Below, one piece after another: positions 46,900-59,282 of a DNA stretch of 64,000 nucleotides. Position 1 is the stretch's first letter. Each line of letters begins with the position of its first letter. The stretch lies in NCBI RefSeq assembly GCF_030272615.1, contig NC_081407.1:435706230-435770229 (forward strand), written 5' to 3'. Below the pieces are notes generated by a model that saw only the letters and a program-made list of their open reading frames with translations, was not told the DNA's origin and did no database searches. The position numbers and the translations under genes are program-made. Source of the stretch: Cryptomeria japonica. Lineage: Eukaryota > Streptophyta > Pinopsida > Cupressales > Cupressaceae.

Positions 46900-49786
46900 A
46901 CCTCCAAATGGTCATAACAGACTATGAGCATTGATTCAATTCTTGCCACCTTTCAGAAGTCATCTGTGGTCAAATATCTCGTCATCTGAATGAATTGAAT
47001 CCTCTCCTGAAAGACCTTGGTCATGTTCACAACTTCCTCAATTATCTTGGCGCCATCCTTTATGAGCTAGATGTCAATACATTTGAGATCCTTCTGCATC
47101 ATATCAATCAAGTTTGTCAATCCTCTAAGCAATTTGGTGGATTCTTCGTGACCTTGCTTAATGATCGAGTTGCACCGCTCCACATTCTTCCTTGACACAT
47201 ACAACACTTTGTCATCCAAGTTCTCTACCAGTTTTTCAGCCAAGAATTTCATCACCCCATATTTTTGTATATCATTCATTTGTGCAAGGAATGCTACCCA
47301 TTTGACCCTTTCTTTCTCCCAAGCCACTGTTTCCAGTTCTAGCTCCTTGCTCACAGTTTCTACTTCTTTATAAACTTTCACCAAATTAACGACATAATCT
47401 GATCCCTGTTGTATGATACCGATATCTGTGACAAAGGTTGAGGATTTGGACTGTGGATGGCATTGATATACTTGACCATCAGAGTAACAACTTGTTTCAA
47501 TTCTCTTTTGTCCTTTTCATCCTTCCATGTTCTTGAAATTATTCTTTTTGCGGATGATTCCAAATACTTAACATCCACAGCACGCGAAGCAACTCCCAAA
47601 TCTATCTATGCAACGGTAAAATCTTCCTCAGTAGCTTTATCTGCATCCTTCCTTGGAATTGGTTTGGCTATCTCAGCCGTCCACTGATATGTTGCTTCAT
47701 CCACTTCAAGCATTGTCTGCATCTTGAGCTTCTTCGACTTTGATTCCTTTCCTAAACATCAGCTGACCATGTCTTCCATAGGGATTGTAATCGGCACTAC
47801 ACTCCATTTCTTTCCAACAATGGCTTCCAACCATCATGGTGCACCCGTAGGTTCCTTAAATGGAGGAGTTGTATGTATATCGGGTGAAGTGACAATAACC
47901 ATGGTGTTCATGGGGTCCCGTTGGATTTCTTCTTCCTTGCTCGTGTCCATTTCCTGCATTTCAGGTTCATCTAGATTCTGTGAATCTATTGTCTCCTCAA
48001 CCTCTTCACTTGGGTCTAGGTCTACAACAATTTGTTTCGATATGGGCTCCTTACTCTTCTTCTTGCTCCTGGAGTGAGTTACCCGAGCACTTGTGAGACC
48101 TAATGGTGACCTCTTTGATCTCCTTGGTTGAATTTTCTCAACAATAGGTCTTGAAACACCTGCAACATTAACAATTTCGTTAGTGGAAGAAATGGGAGAT
48201 TGAGTCACAATGTGTGAATCAATTCTTAGTTCATGCGTGGACATGTGAGGTCCCTCCTTAAAATTTTGGTTCCTCAACCATCTTTCTATTCTCCTCACAA
48301 CGTTGAAGGTTCTAGCTTGGATATTGTCATCCTCCTTTTTATTCCAATCAATTTCTGGATTCGGTTTTCCTTGAACCTCTGTGTCAAACTCAGGATCTAA
48401 AACATCCTCCCCTGTATCTTTTGATACTCTAGATATATTAATGGGAAGCCTCATGGTAGTTATTTGCTGCAAAGTGAACCTGGACCACAGTCTCTTTCTT
48501 ATCTCATACTCATCACTACAGTTCTCCCAGTAATCCTCTAATTGAGGTTCATGACAAAAATGACTATCTACATTTAGGTGTTCCACTACATAACCCCTAC
48601 TATCAAACTTTCGCCTTGCCACATATGGTTGCAGGTTCATCCTTTTGAATTCTAGTTTCAGGTTTAGGGTGTCTGATATAGATTTGCAGCCATAGTATCT
48701 GAGTTCAATAGGGAATACAACTCCAGACTCGCCCTTTGTTCCCAATCTTTGATCAATGTAAGCTAGCTATCTACTTACCTCTATAAATACATAACTGTCA
48801 AAAGCATACCTAGGTAGCTTGAATGGTTAGCCCTCAAAACTACCTACCCGTAGATAAGTAAACCTAGGAAATTGAATAAAGAAGCTACCACATATGCTCA
48901 CGAATTCCATTGCTTCAATAGACATCCTCTTGTTCACATTCCCCTAAAGCTTTGAAACAAGTCTTCCTATGAAGACTCCATTCCATCTATCAATCTACTC
49001 AATGTGTCTCTGCTATTGTAATAGGGGATAAAAATTATACACCCTCATCCCATCTACCCAAGGTTCATTAGGTAGACCAGGCCAATCCCTTGTACAAGAT
49101 AGGATGTAGAAAAGATAAGAAGACATAAAAACCTGTCATTCCCACAAAATACTCAACCCTTAATGAAGTCTCTCTACAATTACCTGAGACCAATCGAGAT
49201 ACCTATCACCAGATAACGCCACTTGGATAAAAAAGTACATCCAATCTTCCCAATAGAATGAATGTGAGTTTCCCTTCATCCTGTTCAAAAGTATCACAAT
49301 ATCTCGCACTTCTCTGATAAAGTGCTCTCCAGTCAGGGGTTTTGGCAGCTGTGACCCTCCTTTTTGAACTTTTAGGAGCCAATTCCTAGCAGCCACACTC
49401 CTGTACTTAATCTTCTTTTCTGAGAAGTAGGCATACGAATTCCCAATAGTCCAGTCCTCATATTCATCCTCGTGTGGAATTCCCATTATCGCCATTACTG
49501 TTTCTCTATTGATATTGACCAGTAGCTCACCATTACTAGTTCTGATGTATATGTTCTCTGTGTCATATCGGTTCATGCAAGCCATCACTAAATCTGGACA
49601 TGGTGCAACAACAGCTTCCACAAGACCGCTTTTCACTATTTTCTCCATCAATGAGCTGGTTTGAGGGTTCTTGGCTCTTTCTAGGAAATCCCCTAAATAT
49701 TCATTAACCAAGGAGGTGTCTTCTAGCTCTGGTAAAATACTCACTAGACATGAGGTCTGACCAAGCTTCGGCAGTATTGGCCTCAT
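46900..49786 (-). pseudogene. Unrecognised long protein, about 960 residues, antisense to Ty3 gag
   Basis: A single frame runs from ATG 49786 (MRPILPKLGQTSCLVSILPE) to about 47385, then shifts and continues to about 46900. About ten nonsense codons interrupt it. The N-terminal 210 residues look globular (VMACMNRYDTENIYIRTSNG, ETVMAIMGIPHEDEYEDW, FYWEDWMYFFIQVALSG). A middle region has aromatic-rich blocks (RWNGVFIGRLVSKL, FPRFTYLRVGSF), then a charged linker (RRSKRSPLG) with an acidic stretch. The C-terminus is coiled-coil-like (KEVETVSKELELETVAWEKE). I do not recognise the family. No nuclease, polymerase or protease motif is visible. The position inside a mobile insertion suggests an element-borne protein, perhaps structural, but that is a guess. 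Confidence 0.6.
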
Positions 49787-50820
49787 ACTGCCTATCTATA
49801 CTTCTAACCAAGAAATTCTAAAACAAGGCAGAATCCTACTCCAACAATTTAGAGATTTTTCTTTCTATACTGATAAATCTTCAGAAAAGAAACACAGCTT
49901 AGGTAGAATCATCTGAGCTTACCCATTACCACCATGAAAACTGGAAATTCCTTAGGAAATCAGAGCTACTTTTATGTTCAACGCCTCCAATTTGCTCAAT
50001 TATGGCAGCTGCAACCTTCTCAACTATGGAAATAAATTCATACATTTCCTTCAATCAAACGGGAAAATATCTATAAAGCCACACACGCTTCATCATGATT
50101 TACCCAAGCGTGTGAAGTAACAGTGAAATGACCAAAATCTGACACCTTCTTAATTATCCATCACTTCCGCACAAGTAGTCCAATGCACTCATGATTACTT
50201 TCCATATTTAGAATTTTAAACTGCTGACAAGGGAATATTCCTTCTTGTCGTGCAACTTTCATTTTCATCCAAAAAGCCTTAGAGTTAGTTTTGAAATGAA
50301 CTCATGAATCTTGAACCATTTGACAAAAAGTTCAACAGTTCAAGTTCATTTAAGAAATATAATAGTGAGTGAGTGGCACACAACAACACCGTGAACGAGT
50401 GACAACAATGACTATTAAACGTGAACCTTGAACCCTTTGAACCACTTGCGATTTGGTTCAAGGTTCAAGACCGCAAATCAACTCAAAACATATGGACCCA
50501 CACTCATTATACAATGATACATTTCTGCAGCTCACAAAAGGCATTTTGAACCTTGAACCATTTAACAAAAAGTTCAAAAGGTTCAAAACTTCAAGATGAA
50601 AAACAAAAGCGCACTTGCTCACATGATGACAAAGACCACAAATGACTCTCTTCTAAATGTGCTTTGAACCTTGAACCTTTTGAACTTCTTAGAAAGAGTT
50701 CAACGGTTCAAGTACGAAGGAAAACAAACAACCCGATGAAAGACAAAGGCACAAAAGGCAACCCGCGAGTATGAACATTCAAAAGGAAAAATTATAGGGG
50801 GGACTAACACAATCCCAACA
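49787..50820 (-). promoter_or_regulatory. Upstream region of the antisense gene with GGTTCAAGG repeats
   Basis: Non-coding. On the minus strand a TATA-like CTTTATAGATA sits near 50080. Between 50300 and 50715 short repeats of TTGAACCTTTTGAACC and GGTTCAAGGTTCAA form possible hairpins. Similar GGTTCAAAG words occur in the surrounding Ty3 LTRs. Confidence 0.45.
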
Positions 50821-51539
50821 CTACCAGCACATCCAGAGATATCATCCCAACTTAAAACAACATGGCATCGGATTATGATTGGTGTTATCCTTGCAACCAA
50901 ACTCATAATCAGACCACTTGTTCGAACGGTATGCTACATCAAGCACTCATGGTTCAAAATAATGTTGTTGTCTCATAAGATAGTACTCATGGAATTCATG
51001 ATCAACAAGTTTCTCATTCTGAACAAGGCCCGAACGTTACCTTTGTCAATTGGCAAGGTGAAGAATTTTGTGGAGTAAATCAGCCACAAGATCATAATCA
51101 GTCCTACACTTCTATTTCAGCCAATACACGGTCCAAAAAGAGAGCCATTGATATAGGGCAACAAGTTGATAAAGGCATCAATCAAGCTTCTACAAGCTGA
51201 CAAGCACCACCTGGACCTCAACCCACTCCAAATATACAAATCCTACCAAAAGGGCAACCAGTGGTCAAGAAGGATCAACCAAGAAGTCAATTACCAACAA
51301 CACAAGTTCAAGAGGATGTCGCTATTAAAAGAGGGCAGTAGAAGGTTAGTACAAGCTCATTTAATATTTTGGATCAATTGAAAAAGATGCATGACAGTGT
51401 CTCAATGTGGGATTCCTTAGCTCTACCAGGGCAAAAGGATTTGCTTAAAAATGCCTTGTCTAACATCTCTTTGTCACAAGAGCTTCCTAATGAGCAACCC
51501 TTATCCAATGTCCCTCAAGAAAAGAAGGGCGAACAATAA
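50821..51539 (+). pseudogene. Ty3 Gag, C-terminal part with zinc knuckle
   Basis: After the insertion the frame gives NNMASDYDWCYPCNQTHNQT, then TC, a C-x2-C-x3-H-x4-C knuckle of the form common in Tat-type Gag (the usual spacing is x4 before His). It continues through Gln/Ser-rich sequence (TRSKKRAID, QAPPGPQPTPN) to a stop at 51537-51539, after which the same frame enters the protease. Several CAA-to-TAA type stops interrupt it. Confidence 0.7.
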
Positions 51540-53000
51540 ACTCAGAAGGTTAAACCCCCTCCTTTTTATCTCACTTTAACCATAGGCCATCACCTAGTGC
51601 ATAATTGTATGATTGATTCAGGTGCAAATAGTTTTGTCATGCCAAAGAAGATAGTTGATAAGCTGGATTTGACATATGAGCCTCTTTCAAAAGGGGTAGT
51701 CCAGTTAGATGGGACAACAGTAAACATAGTAGGTGTGATTAAAAATTTGGATCTCATATTGCAAACATGCCCAAACTTTTTAATCCCACAAGATGTCTAC
51801 ATCATAGATCTTCCACCTTACTTTGTTTTATGTTTGTCCAGAGATTTCACAGCCAAGTTGGGTGGGTATTTGTCTTCTGATTGGTCACACATGTTTTTCA
51901 GAACAAGATATGGTAATAAAGTGACCATAAAATCAGAATTGTTAGCTAATGATCATATAGAACCATACATCCCAAGTGTTGTTAATGAAAATTTGTCTAT
52001 ACAAGAATCTAATGAACAACCTGATATCCCAGATCCAAACACTCCAATAGAAGGGATACCTGATGTAGTATTAGATGAATGGGTAGTAGAGAATGATGAG
52101 GAAGATCCATTCAAGCATATGGAAGAATTAGAGCTAGGTGTCTACATGATCCATGGAGAAGGTGTCATTGTCCCTAATCTTGAAAAGGATGACAATCAAT
52201 TGTCCAATCAACAAGGTGAACAACAGAACAATGAATTGTGGAAACTCTATTTTGATGGCTTGAGGAGAAAGGTTGGTTCCAGTGGTGGTGTTATATTAAT
52301 CTCTCCTAAAGGTAAGAAATACTTTTCAGCCTTTAGATTTTCATTTAGCTGTACTAATAATACAACTGAATATGAGTCACTTGCACATGGATTGGAATGG
52401 GCTAAAAAAAGAAATGTAAAGTGTTTGCAAGTATTTGGGGGCAATGAGCTAGTAGTAAATCAAGTAAGAGGTGTCAATGTGACTAAAAATGATGTCCTTA
52501 AAATGTATAAGCATATGATATGGGACTTAATTGAAGAATTTAATGCTTTCAATCTGTTGTCAATGCCTAGAAATCAGAATAAGGAAGCAGATAAGTTGGC
52601 TGCTTTGGGTGCTCAATTTGATATACTAGATGAGGTAAGAAATATTGAAAGACAAAAATATGTCAAAGTGGTGTTTAGGCCTTCAATTCCAGATAACAGT
52701 GTCAATTGGCAAGTCTTTGATTCAGATGAACAAATTATTAATTTTATTATTGAAGAGGCTGAATTTGCAGCTAGTAATCAACATAAGTTTGTAAAGCAAT
52801 ATGAAAATCAGATTCTTCAATTGAAAACTAATAAGGTGCCAAAGGGATTGGTAACCCTTGAATCAATCTTTAACACTGATGATCAGGTTAGAAAGGAAAA
52901 GGGCAGCATGGTAGTTAAAGAGGAGCACTACAAACCTATTGAGATCTTTAGAGATAAGTCATTAAATCTTGGAAAGGTATGTACAACTGATGAGAAATAG
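51540..53000 (+). pseudogene. Ty3 Pol part 1: aspartic protease and extra RNase H
   Basis: One open frame. The protease core is LTIGHHLVHNCMIDSGANSF at about 51575-51640 (D-S-G active site), with GTTVNIVGVIKNLDLIL downstream. A linker of acidic residues follows. From 52240 an RNase H fold appears: LWKLYFDG, TTEYESLAHGLEWAKK, LQVFGGNELVVNQV and NKEADKLAALGAQFD. The first Asp, the Glu and the last Asp are present, but the third catalytic Asp (normally GDS) is Gly-Asn, so the enzyme would be dead. This RNase H lies before RT, whereas the canonical Ty3 RNase H lies after it. The frame ends at TAG 52998-53000 and RT follows in the same frame. Confidence 0.85.
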
Positions 53001-54530
53001 GCATTTGTTTTGCTTTGTCAAGAGTTCAATGATGTATTTGCATGGCAGTATGAATATTTGAAGGGATTTAACCCCACATTAGCCCAACACACCATAGAGT
53101 TGGAAGTTGATGCCAAGCCTGTGAGACAAAAGCAAAGGCCCCTTTATCCAAAGCTCGAGCATCTCATGAAGACATAACTAAACAAGATGATCCAAGGTAA
53201 TATCATCTTTCCTATAAAGCATACATCTTGGGTTTCAAATTTGGTTCCCATAAGAAAGAAGAATGGTGAGCTTAGACTTTGTGTGGACTTTAGAGATCTT
53301 AACAAAGCTTCTCTAAAAGATCATTATCCTCTGCCCTCAATGGAGCAAATCTTACAAGTAGTTTCAGGTTCAGATAGATTTTCACCACTTGATGGTTATT
53401 CTGGTTATAATCAGATTCTGGTAAAAGAGGATGACCAATTTAAAACTACCTTTACTACAAAATGGGGAACAATGGCATATAAGAAATGCCTTTTGATTTG
53501 TCTAATGCAGGAGCAACCTTTTAGAGGGCAATGGATATGGCCTTCCAAGGTCTTATAAATAAATTTGTTTTGGTTTATCTTGATGAAGTAACCATTTTTT
53601 CAAAGCACGTGGAAGAGCACTTTTCTCACTTAAGGCAAATTTTTGAAAGGTGTAGAGAATATGGAATATCTTTAAATCCCAAAAAGTGCATTTTTTCCTT
53701 ACATGAGGGTAAGTTGTTGGCCTATATTGTCTCCAAACATGGAATAACCATAGATCCAGAGAGGGTAAGTGCTATTTTATCTTTGCCTTTACCTGCACAT
53801 AAGAAAGGCCTTCAAATCTTTATAGGCAGAGTCAATTTGTAAGGAGATTCATCCCTAATATAGCATTTCTTTTGAAGCCATTGACTAGCATGCTTAAGAA
53901 AAATGTTAGTTTCAGCTGGTCCAAAAAGGATAAGAATAATTTTGAAGAAATTAAGACTACCATAGCATCAAAACCTACTTTGATTAATACAAACTTTGCA
54001 AAGGATTTTATATTATATGATGTTGGTACTTATGATACTATTTCAGCTATGTTGATTCAACGGAATGATGAGGGATTGGAACAACCAATAACATTCTTCA
54101 GCCAAGGCCTAGAAGGGTACGAACAAGATTATTCTTTTGTTGAGAAACATGCATTAGCAGTCATTAGAAGTCCAAATAAATTTAGACACATGCTTTCAAA
54201 TAACAAAATTCACCTAATGGCTGCTCATCCTAGTATAAAAGAATTTTTGTTGAAAAGAGATCTTAATGACAAAAGAGCTAGTTGGATCATGAAAGTGATG
54301 GAGTATGATGTCAATATCAAGGTAACAAAGTTGATTAGAGGTAAGGGACTGTGTGAACAGTTTGATGGTCACACAGAAAACACCGAACAAGAAAGTGAAG
54401 AAGCTATCCTAGTTCATGAAGATAATGTGCCAATTGTTGTAGCAACACCTCCTACAAGTTGGGTGCAAGAAATGATGAATTTTCTTCAAACTGGTGAGTG
54501 TCCTAAAGGCCTGAACAATGCTAAATGAAG
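53001..54530 (+). pseudogene. Ty3 Pol part 2: reverse transcriptase and RNase H
   Basis: It begins with QEFNDVFAWQYEYLKGFNP and the primer-grip region TLAQHTIELEVDAKPVRQKQ, a stop at about 53176, then WVSNLVPIRKKNGELRLCVD, RFSPLDGYSGYNQI, and after a frameshift near 53490 AMDMAFQG and FVLVYLDEVTIFSKHVEEH. The RT active site, normally YxDD, is YLDE, so the second Asp is lost. Another frameshift falls near 53840. The canonical RNase H follows: FSWSKKDKNNFEEIK, KDFILYDVGTYDTISAML, EQPITFFSQGLEGYEQDYSF and EKHALAVI. It merges into the connection to integrase at about 54530. Confidence 0.88.
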
Positions 54531-55705
54531 ATATTATAGACTTCAAGATATCCCTTATATCATTTTGGATGGAATTTTGTTTAGAAAAGATTTTAATGGT
54601 GTATTCTTAAGATGCATAGATTCAGATCAAATTGAGAGTATTAGAGGAATTCCATAATGGACAAGTTGGTGGTCACTTTGCACCATAGACTACAACATTA
54701 AAGATCATGAGGGCAGGATATTTTTGGCCTGATTTGCATAAAGATGCCTATGCTTGGGTAAGGAAATGTAAGAATTGTGCAATATTTGCAGGCAAACAAA
54801 AGATGGCAGCTTTACCCCTGCAACCTGTTCAAATTGAACAACCATTCATGAAGCGGGGTCTTGATTTTATCAGAGTCATCAATCCACCTTCAAGTTCTGG
54901 GCATAAATGGATCTTGACAGCCACTGATTACTTTACCAAGTGGACTAAAGTTGTACCCTTGAAAGAGGAAAATGAAAGTGCAGTCCTAAACTTTTATCAA
55001 GACTTAGTAGCAAGGTTTGGTATCCATGATTCTATTATTTCAGACAATGCATTAGCTTTTGTAGGATTTAAGATTACTAATTGGGTTGTCCAAAACACCA
55101 TATTTTTGAGTACTTCATCCAATTATTACCCTTAGGGTAATGGACAAGTTGAGTCTACTAATAAGAACTTGATTAGGACAATCAAGAGGAAAATAGAAGA
55201 TAATCAGAGAACTTGGCACACTCAGTTGAAACATGCATTATGGGCTGATAGAATCACCCCTAAGAGAGATACATATATATCTCCCTATGTCCTTGTTTAT
55301 GGTAAAGAGACAAGACTCCCAATTTTAGTTGAAATGCATACACTAACTCTAATTAGAGAGCTAGAAATGTTGCAAGAAGAACCCATGCAGGTTAGGTTGG
55401 CAAAACTAATAGAGTTGGAGGAGGCAAGAAAGCAAGCATTGTTGACTATTGAAAATCATCAAGCTCAAATGAAGAGGAATTTCGATAGAAAGGAAGCTCT
55501 GAGAGTTTTCAATGAGGGAGATTTGGTTTTGAAATGGGATGAATTAAAGAGTAAGTCTGGAAAGAATACTAAATTTGATGCCATATGGGATGGTCCATAC
55601 ATCATTAGTGAGAAAAAGCAACATAATGCTTTTCAGCTTTCAAAGTTGAATGGTGAGACCCTTCCAATCCTAGTTAATGGGATTCATCTCAAAGATTCCC
55701 TTTGA
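54531..55705 (+). pseudogene. Ty3 Pol part 3: integrase
   Basis: The zinc-binding HHCC region is recognisable from VGGHFAP to YFWPDLHKDAYAWVRKCKNC. The catalytic core has RGLDFIRVINPP (D), IISDNALAFVG (D) and GNGQVESTNK (E), so the DDE residues are kept although a stop (55133-55135) separates the last one. The C-terminal part (YGKETRLPI, FDRKEALRVFNEGDLVLKW, KFDAIWDGPYII) is the usual GPY/F-type module. No chromodomain follows, which fits the non-chromovirus (Athila/Tat) branch. The frame ends at TGA 55703-55705. Confidence 0.88.
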
Positions 55706-55984
55706 GATTTCATTTCAGCTAATAAGTGTCGATACACATTATATTTTTGTTGTTATATTTTTCAATAAGTGCTCATGCACAGTTTTGTGGTTTCTATTTT
55801 AGGCAGCACCACTTGTTTTTTTTCTAGTTTTCCTATTTTGTTTTGTTGTCATGCTGCGGAGCAACTAATTTTTCAAGATGTTCCATTTGGAGAGAGGGCT
55901 TAAATGACTCCATAAGCCCAATGGATAAGCCATGATTGGTCTATAGTGTTTAGCAGGCAAACACTCAGTAGAAGTCGCCAAAAA
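55706..55984 (+). other. Ty3 3' untranslated region
   Basis: Non-coding. GGAGAGAGGG at about 55891 is the only purine-rich tract, and it lies about 85 bp before the 3' LTR instead of next to it. Confidence 0.5.
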
Positions 55985-58900
55985 TGTTACCAAATTTTGC
56001 ACATGCCAAATTTAGTGCCCTAATGAAGCCTTACATTCATTCATTTTTGAAAAGATCAAATCATGAGCTAGGGAGAAATGCACTATTTTTGTCTAACTTG
56101 TTTGCTTCATGTGCAGATACAGGAAAGTAAGACAACATGTGGGTTAAAATGTTGCTCCCACAAGGGTTGAGCTCAGCATGTTGTAGACCATAGAGATATT
56201 TATGCTCCATTGCAGATGAAATAGCATGGCCTATTAAAACCTTCAAGCAAATTCATGTTGGCAAGTGTATCGCCGAATCCCTTACGTAGCTGATGAAAGG
56301 CCAAAAGAAGCTCAGAGAAAATACAATCGACCTATGTAAAGTTTTTACTTGGGCACCAAAGAGGGTTTTAAAAGGCTAGAGAACTTCCAAGCATTTTCAG
56401 TCACCAGGCAGGAAGAACATTTATCCCACATTGGTCACAAGGAGGAGCATTTTTGTATTTAAAGCTAAATTCACATATAACTATAGTGTCAAAGCTTACG
56501 AGCTTTTGACAAGAAGTGTCTCATCACCCAGTGGACCCCACATGCGTGTGTATCTCAAGGCATCTTAATTTTGTGACCGACTGGTGGGAAGAGGTTAAAG
56601 GTCGAGAAAGTCATAAAGATCAGACGCAGATCGTGGTGATACAGTGGCTATCACTATGTCACGATGGCTAGATGCTCAACGGATATCATCGCGACTTGGT
56701 GAGTGATGACGTGGCAGAGAAGAGGGTATAAGACCAAAGTACGTGGCAAACAGGTGGCGGTCTAGTGGTTGGTGACAGGGCTCAGTTTCCATCGACATCG
56801 AGCAGACCTTGGCCGCAATGAGTCCCAAAAAAGATTCACTGAAGGCTCATTTTCATCGACATAACAATATCGATGAAACCGTAGGTTCGATGAGACTATT
56901 AAATGGCTCATCAAGAGAGTAGTTTGGTCGAAAGAAAGAGATCTGACAGAACAAGACACATGGTAGGCCCGATAGACAGGTGGTTCCCAAGCAAATCTCA
57001 TGAGCCAATCAGAGGGTGACACATGACACGTGGCACAAGAGAGAAGATCAGTCAGGGTTAAAGGTCGAGCAAGTTGAAGAAAGATCAACAGTGATGCAAG
57101 AGATCTAATGATGGTCGTTATACCACTATAGAAAGAAGCTTGCTAGTTATCTCCATGACTTGGCAACAAAGAACGTGCAAAAAAGGTGAGCAGCTAAGAG
57201 ATTAAAGATCGAGCAGTTTGAGGGAAGATCTAGCGGTGGTCGCTATACCGCATGATGAAGGTGCTCGATAGTTATTCCCTGCAACTTGGTGACTGATGAT
57301 GTGGCATTTAAGGTGGTCGTCTAGGTGGGCTAAGAGAAAATAAGGATGCGCCACAGGATATAGAGTGGATGAGGAATCAAGGCAAACCAAGTCCAGTGGC
57401 AAGTCCAAGTGGCGAGACAAAGTGGGCCCGCGAGAAAATCAGAGGCTGACACGTGGAAAAAGGTTATAGACGAGCGGATGTATATATTTTTTAAGTTCAC
57501 TATGAACTTGAACTTTCACCGGTTCAAATTTCATCGGTTCAAAGTGGTTTACCAGTTCAAAGTGGTTCACCGTTTCAAAATGGTTCAATGGCTCAAAGTT
57601 TATTATCGTTGTTCATTTCCTGTGGGCCTAGGATGGAGAGATGAAAGAAAACAAGCAGAGGTAAAAAGAAAGTAGGTTCCTATAGATCTAGTGGTGGTTG
57701 CTATACCGCATGATGAAGATGTGTGGTGTTTATTCACTATGACTTGGCGACCAAGTAGTGGGGCCCACTAAGGAAGCAGTTCAGAGGAAGAAATAAAGAA
57801 TGTAGATTAAGGTTGATCAGACGGAAGAGATTCTTTCTGGTAGTAAGTCTAGGCCATGCTGAGTGGTAGGGTATGAACCCCGGAACCAACTAGGTAGTGA
57901 CACATGGCAAGCCTGATAGAAAACAAGGTGAAATGGAGCGTTTCATCACCCATCAGAATAAGTGTTTCAGTGCTAACCTGATGACCCGATGAAGAAAGCA
58001 ATGCTAGTTACAGTCAGAAGTCGAAAGTGGTGGTAGGAAAGGTAGCGTCCAGGGATCCATGCAAAATAAGAGGAAGTCATCAGGTAGTTTCCGATCCATG
58101 CGAAATAAGAAGAAGTCATCCAGTTAATGCAGGAGATTATTAAGCTTAGAGCAAGTTTGCATGAGTTTTTCTTATGATCTTGAGGTAATCAGGATTGTTT
58201 TTGAGTGCCACATGAGTCAACCTTTAGTTGACTAAGAATTTGAAATGAATTACCCAGCTTGAGAGCAAGTTTGCATGAGTTCTTTTTGCATGTTTTGAAG
58301 CCTTTTTGGTGGATTTTTATTTCTACAAGAGGATCAAGTTTCAAAGGAGATATTTTCAATGGGAGTTCATCTTTAGTCATTCTGGAGTTATCTTTCCTCT
58401 ACCTTTTGGAAGGCTTTTGTATAAAGGGAAAAAGTTTTATCTTCCTTCACTAGTTCTTGATGATTCTCTGGCTATTTTTAGCGGAGAATACATTCTTGTA
58501 GCTCATATGCAATTTTATGACAGACTTCTGAATAAAAAATTACCATCTTATGCCTTATGTCTTTACAGTTTATTTTCTTATCCTTGACTGGGAGTTAGTT
58601 TATTGTGTTATTGTCTGGATAACCTTTGAATTTTTTGTCTCATTTGTAAGTCATAGGTTGTGCATTGTGATAAATTGGCTCATTTGGTTGATTGTGAAAG
58701 TTTTATTTCCTTTCAATTTATTGAAGTTTAAATCCTTTGCATGAAATATTTATGTGTTATGAACCAGAAGTCTATTTGTGTAGTTTGGTGTTTTTAGGTT
58801 TGTATCTCTATCATTTTGAGATATCTTATTGATGCTTCACCTTCATTTAGCATTTGCAATTTCTTTCTAGTTTCATTTTAAGTTTTCCTATCCCTTTTAT

Positions 58901-59055
58901 CGGTAAAGATTTAGAGTTATTCATAGGGAACCATCCCTTCATCTGGAGGTTATTTCTCACTATAGGTAACCCATGGGCCTGAGACTTATCCCATGTGTCA
59001 CCAAGTTACTTGAGCTTTCAGCTTGTGCACTACGGGTGCAATTTGAGTGACAAGA
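55985..59055 (+). repeat. 3' LTR of the Ty3 element
   Basis: It starts TGTTACCAAATTTTGCACAT exactly as the 5' LTR and ends GACAAGA. It is followed by AAGGC, the likely TSD partner of AAGGT. Confidence 0.95.
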
Positions 59056-59060
59056 AAGGC

Positions 59061-59277
59061 TACACAAAGTTCTTTAGGACACCTAAAAGATAAGTGGGTG
59101 GTCCCATTTCACCCATTTACAATAACCCTATCTTAGTCATGCTTCATACATTTATAGTTTATTTTATTTCATTAGCCTCTAATAATTTTGTAGGGTTTTG
59201 ATGAGTCATCTCAATGACATTTGGCATTCATAGTTGCATTCTTGGGTAGGTCAATAGTTGTGATAGCATCAAGGGTT
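59061..59277. other. Short flank between Ty3 element and solo LTR
   Basis: Nothing recognisable. This is the sequence into which both elements inserted, and it continues after 60928. Confidence 0.5.
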
Positions 59278-59282
59278 GATAG

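Larger units (their letters stand above)
45890..50820 (-). mobile_element. Minus-strand insertion splitting Ty3 gag, unknown element
   Basis: The Gag frame ends at about 45880 (RSNIPYN) and resumes at 50821 (TSTSRD...DYDWCYPC), so this 4.9-kb block is foreign to gag. It is read on the minus strand. The right edge on that strand begins TGTTGGGATTG, like an LTR start, but no matching second LTR was found at the left, and only CTA is shared by the two flanks. It carries one very long minus-strand frame and no RT or integrase. It could be a non-autonomous LTR element with a degraded or absent 3' LTR, or a retro-copied gene. Confidence 0.6.
41455..59055 (+). mobile_element. Ty3/gypsy retrotransposon, Tat-like, long LTRs, degenerate
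   Basis: Two LTRs of about 3.05 kb flank gag, protease, an extra RNase H, RT, RNase H and integrase. The probable TSD is AAGGT (41450-41454) against AAGGC (59056-59060), one transition apart. The LTRs start TGTTACC but end GACAAGA rather than CA. The second RNase H and the long LTRs point to the Athila/Tat branch. All coding segments are broken by stops and frameshifts. A minus-strand element is inserted in gag (about 45890-50820). No polypurine tract is obvious next to the 3' LTR. Confidence 0.92.

Noticed and set aside
47161-48077. Plus-strand frames rich in Ser/Phe
   Set aside because: They are shadows of the much longer minus-strand frame.
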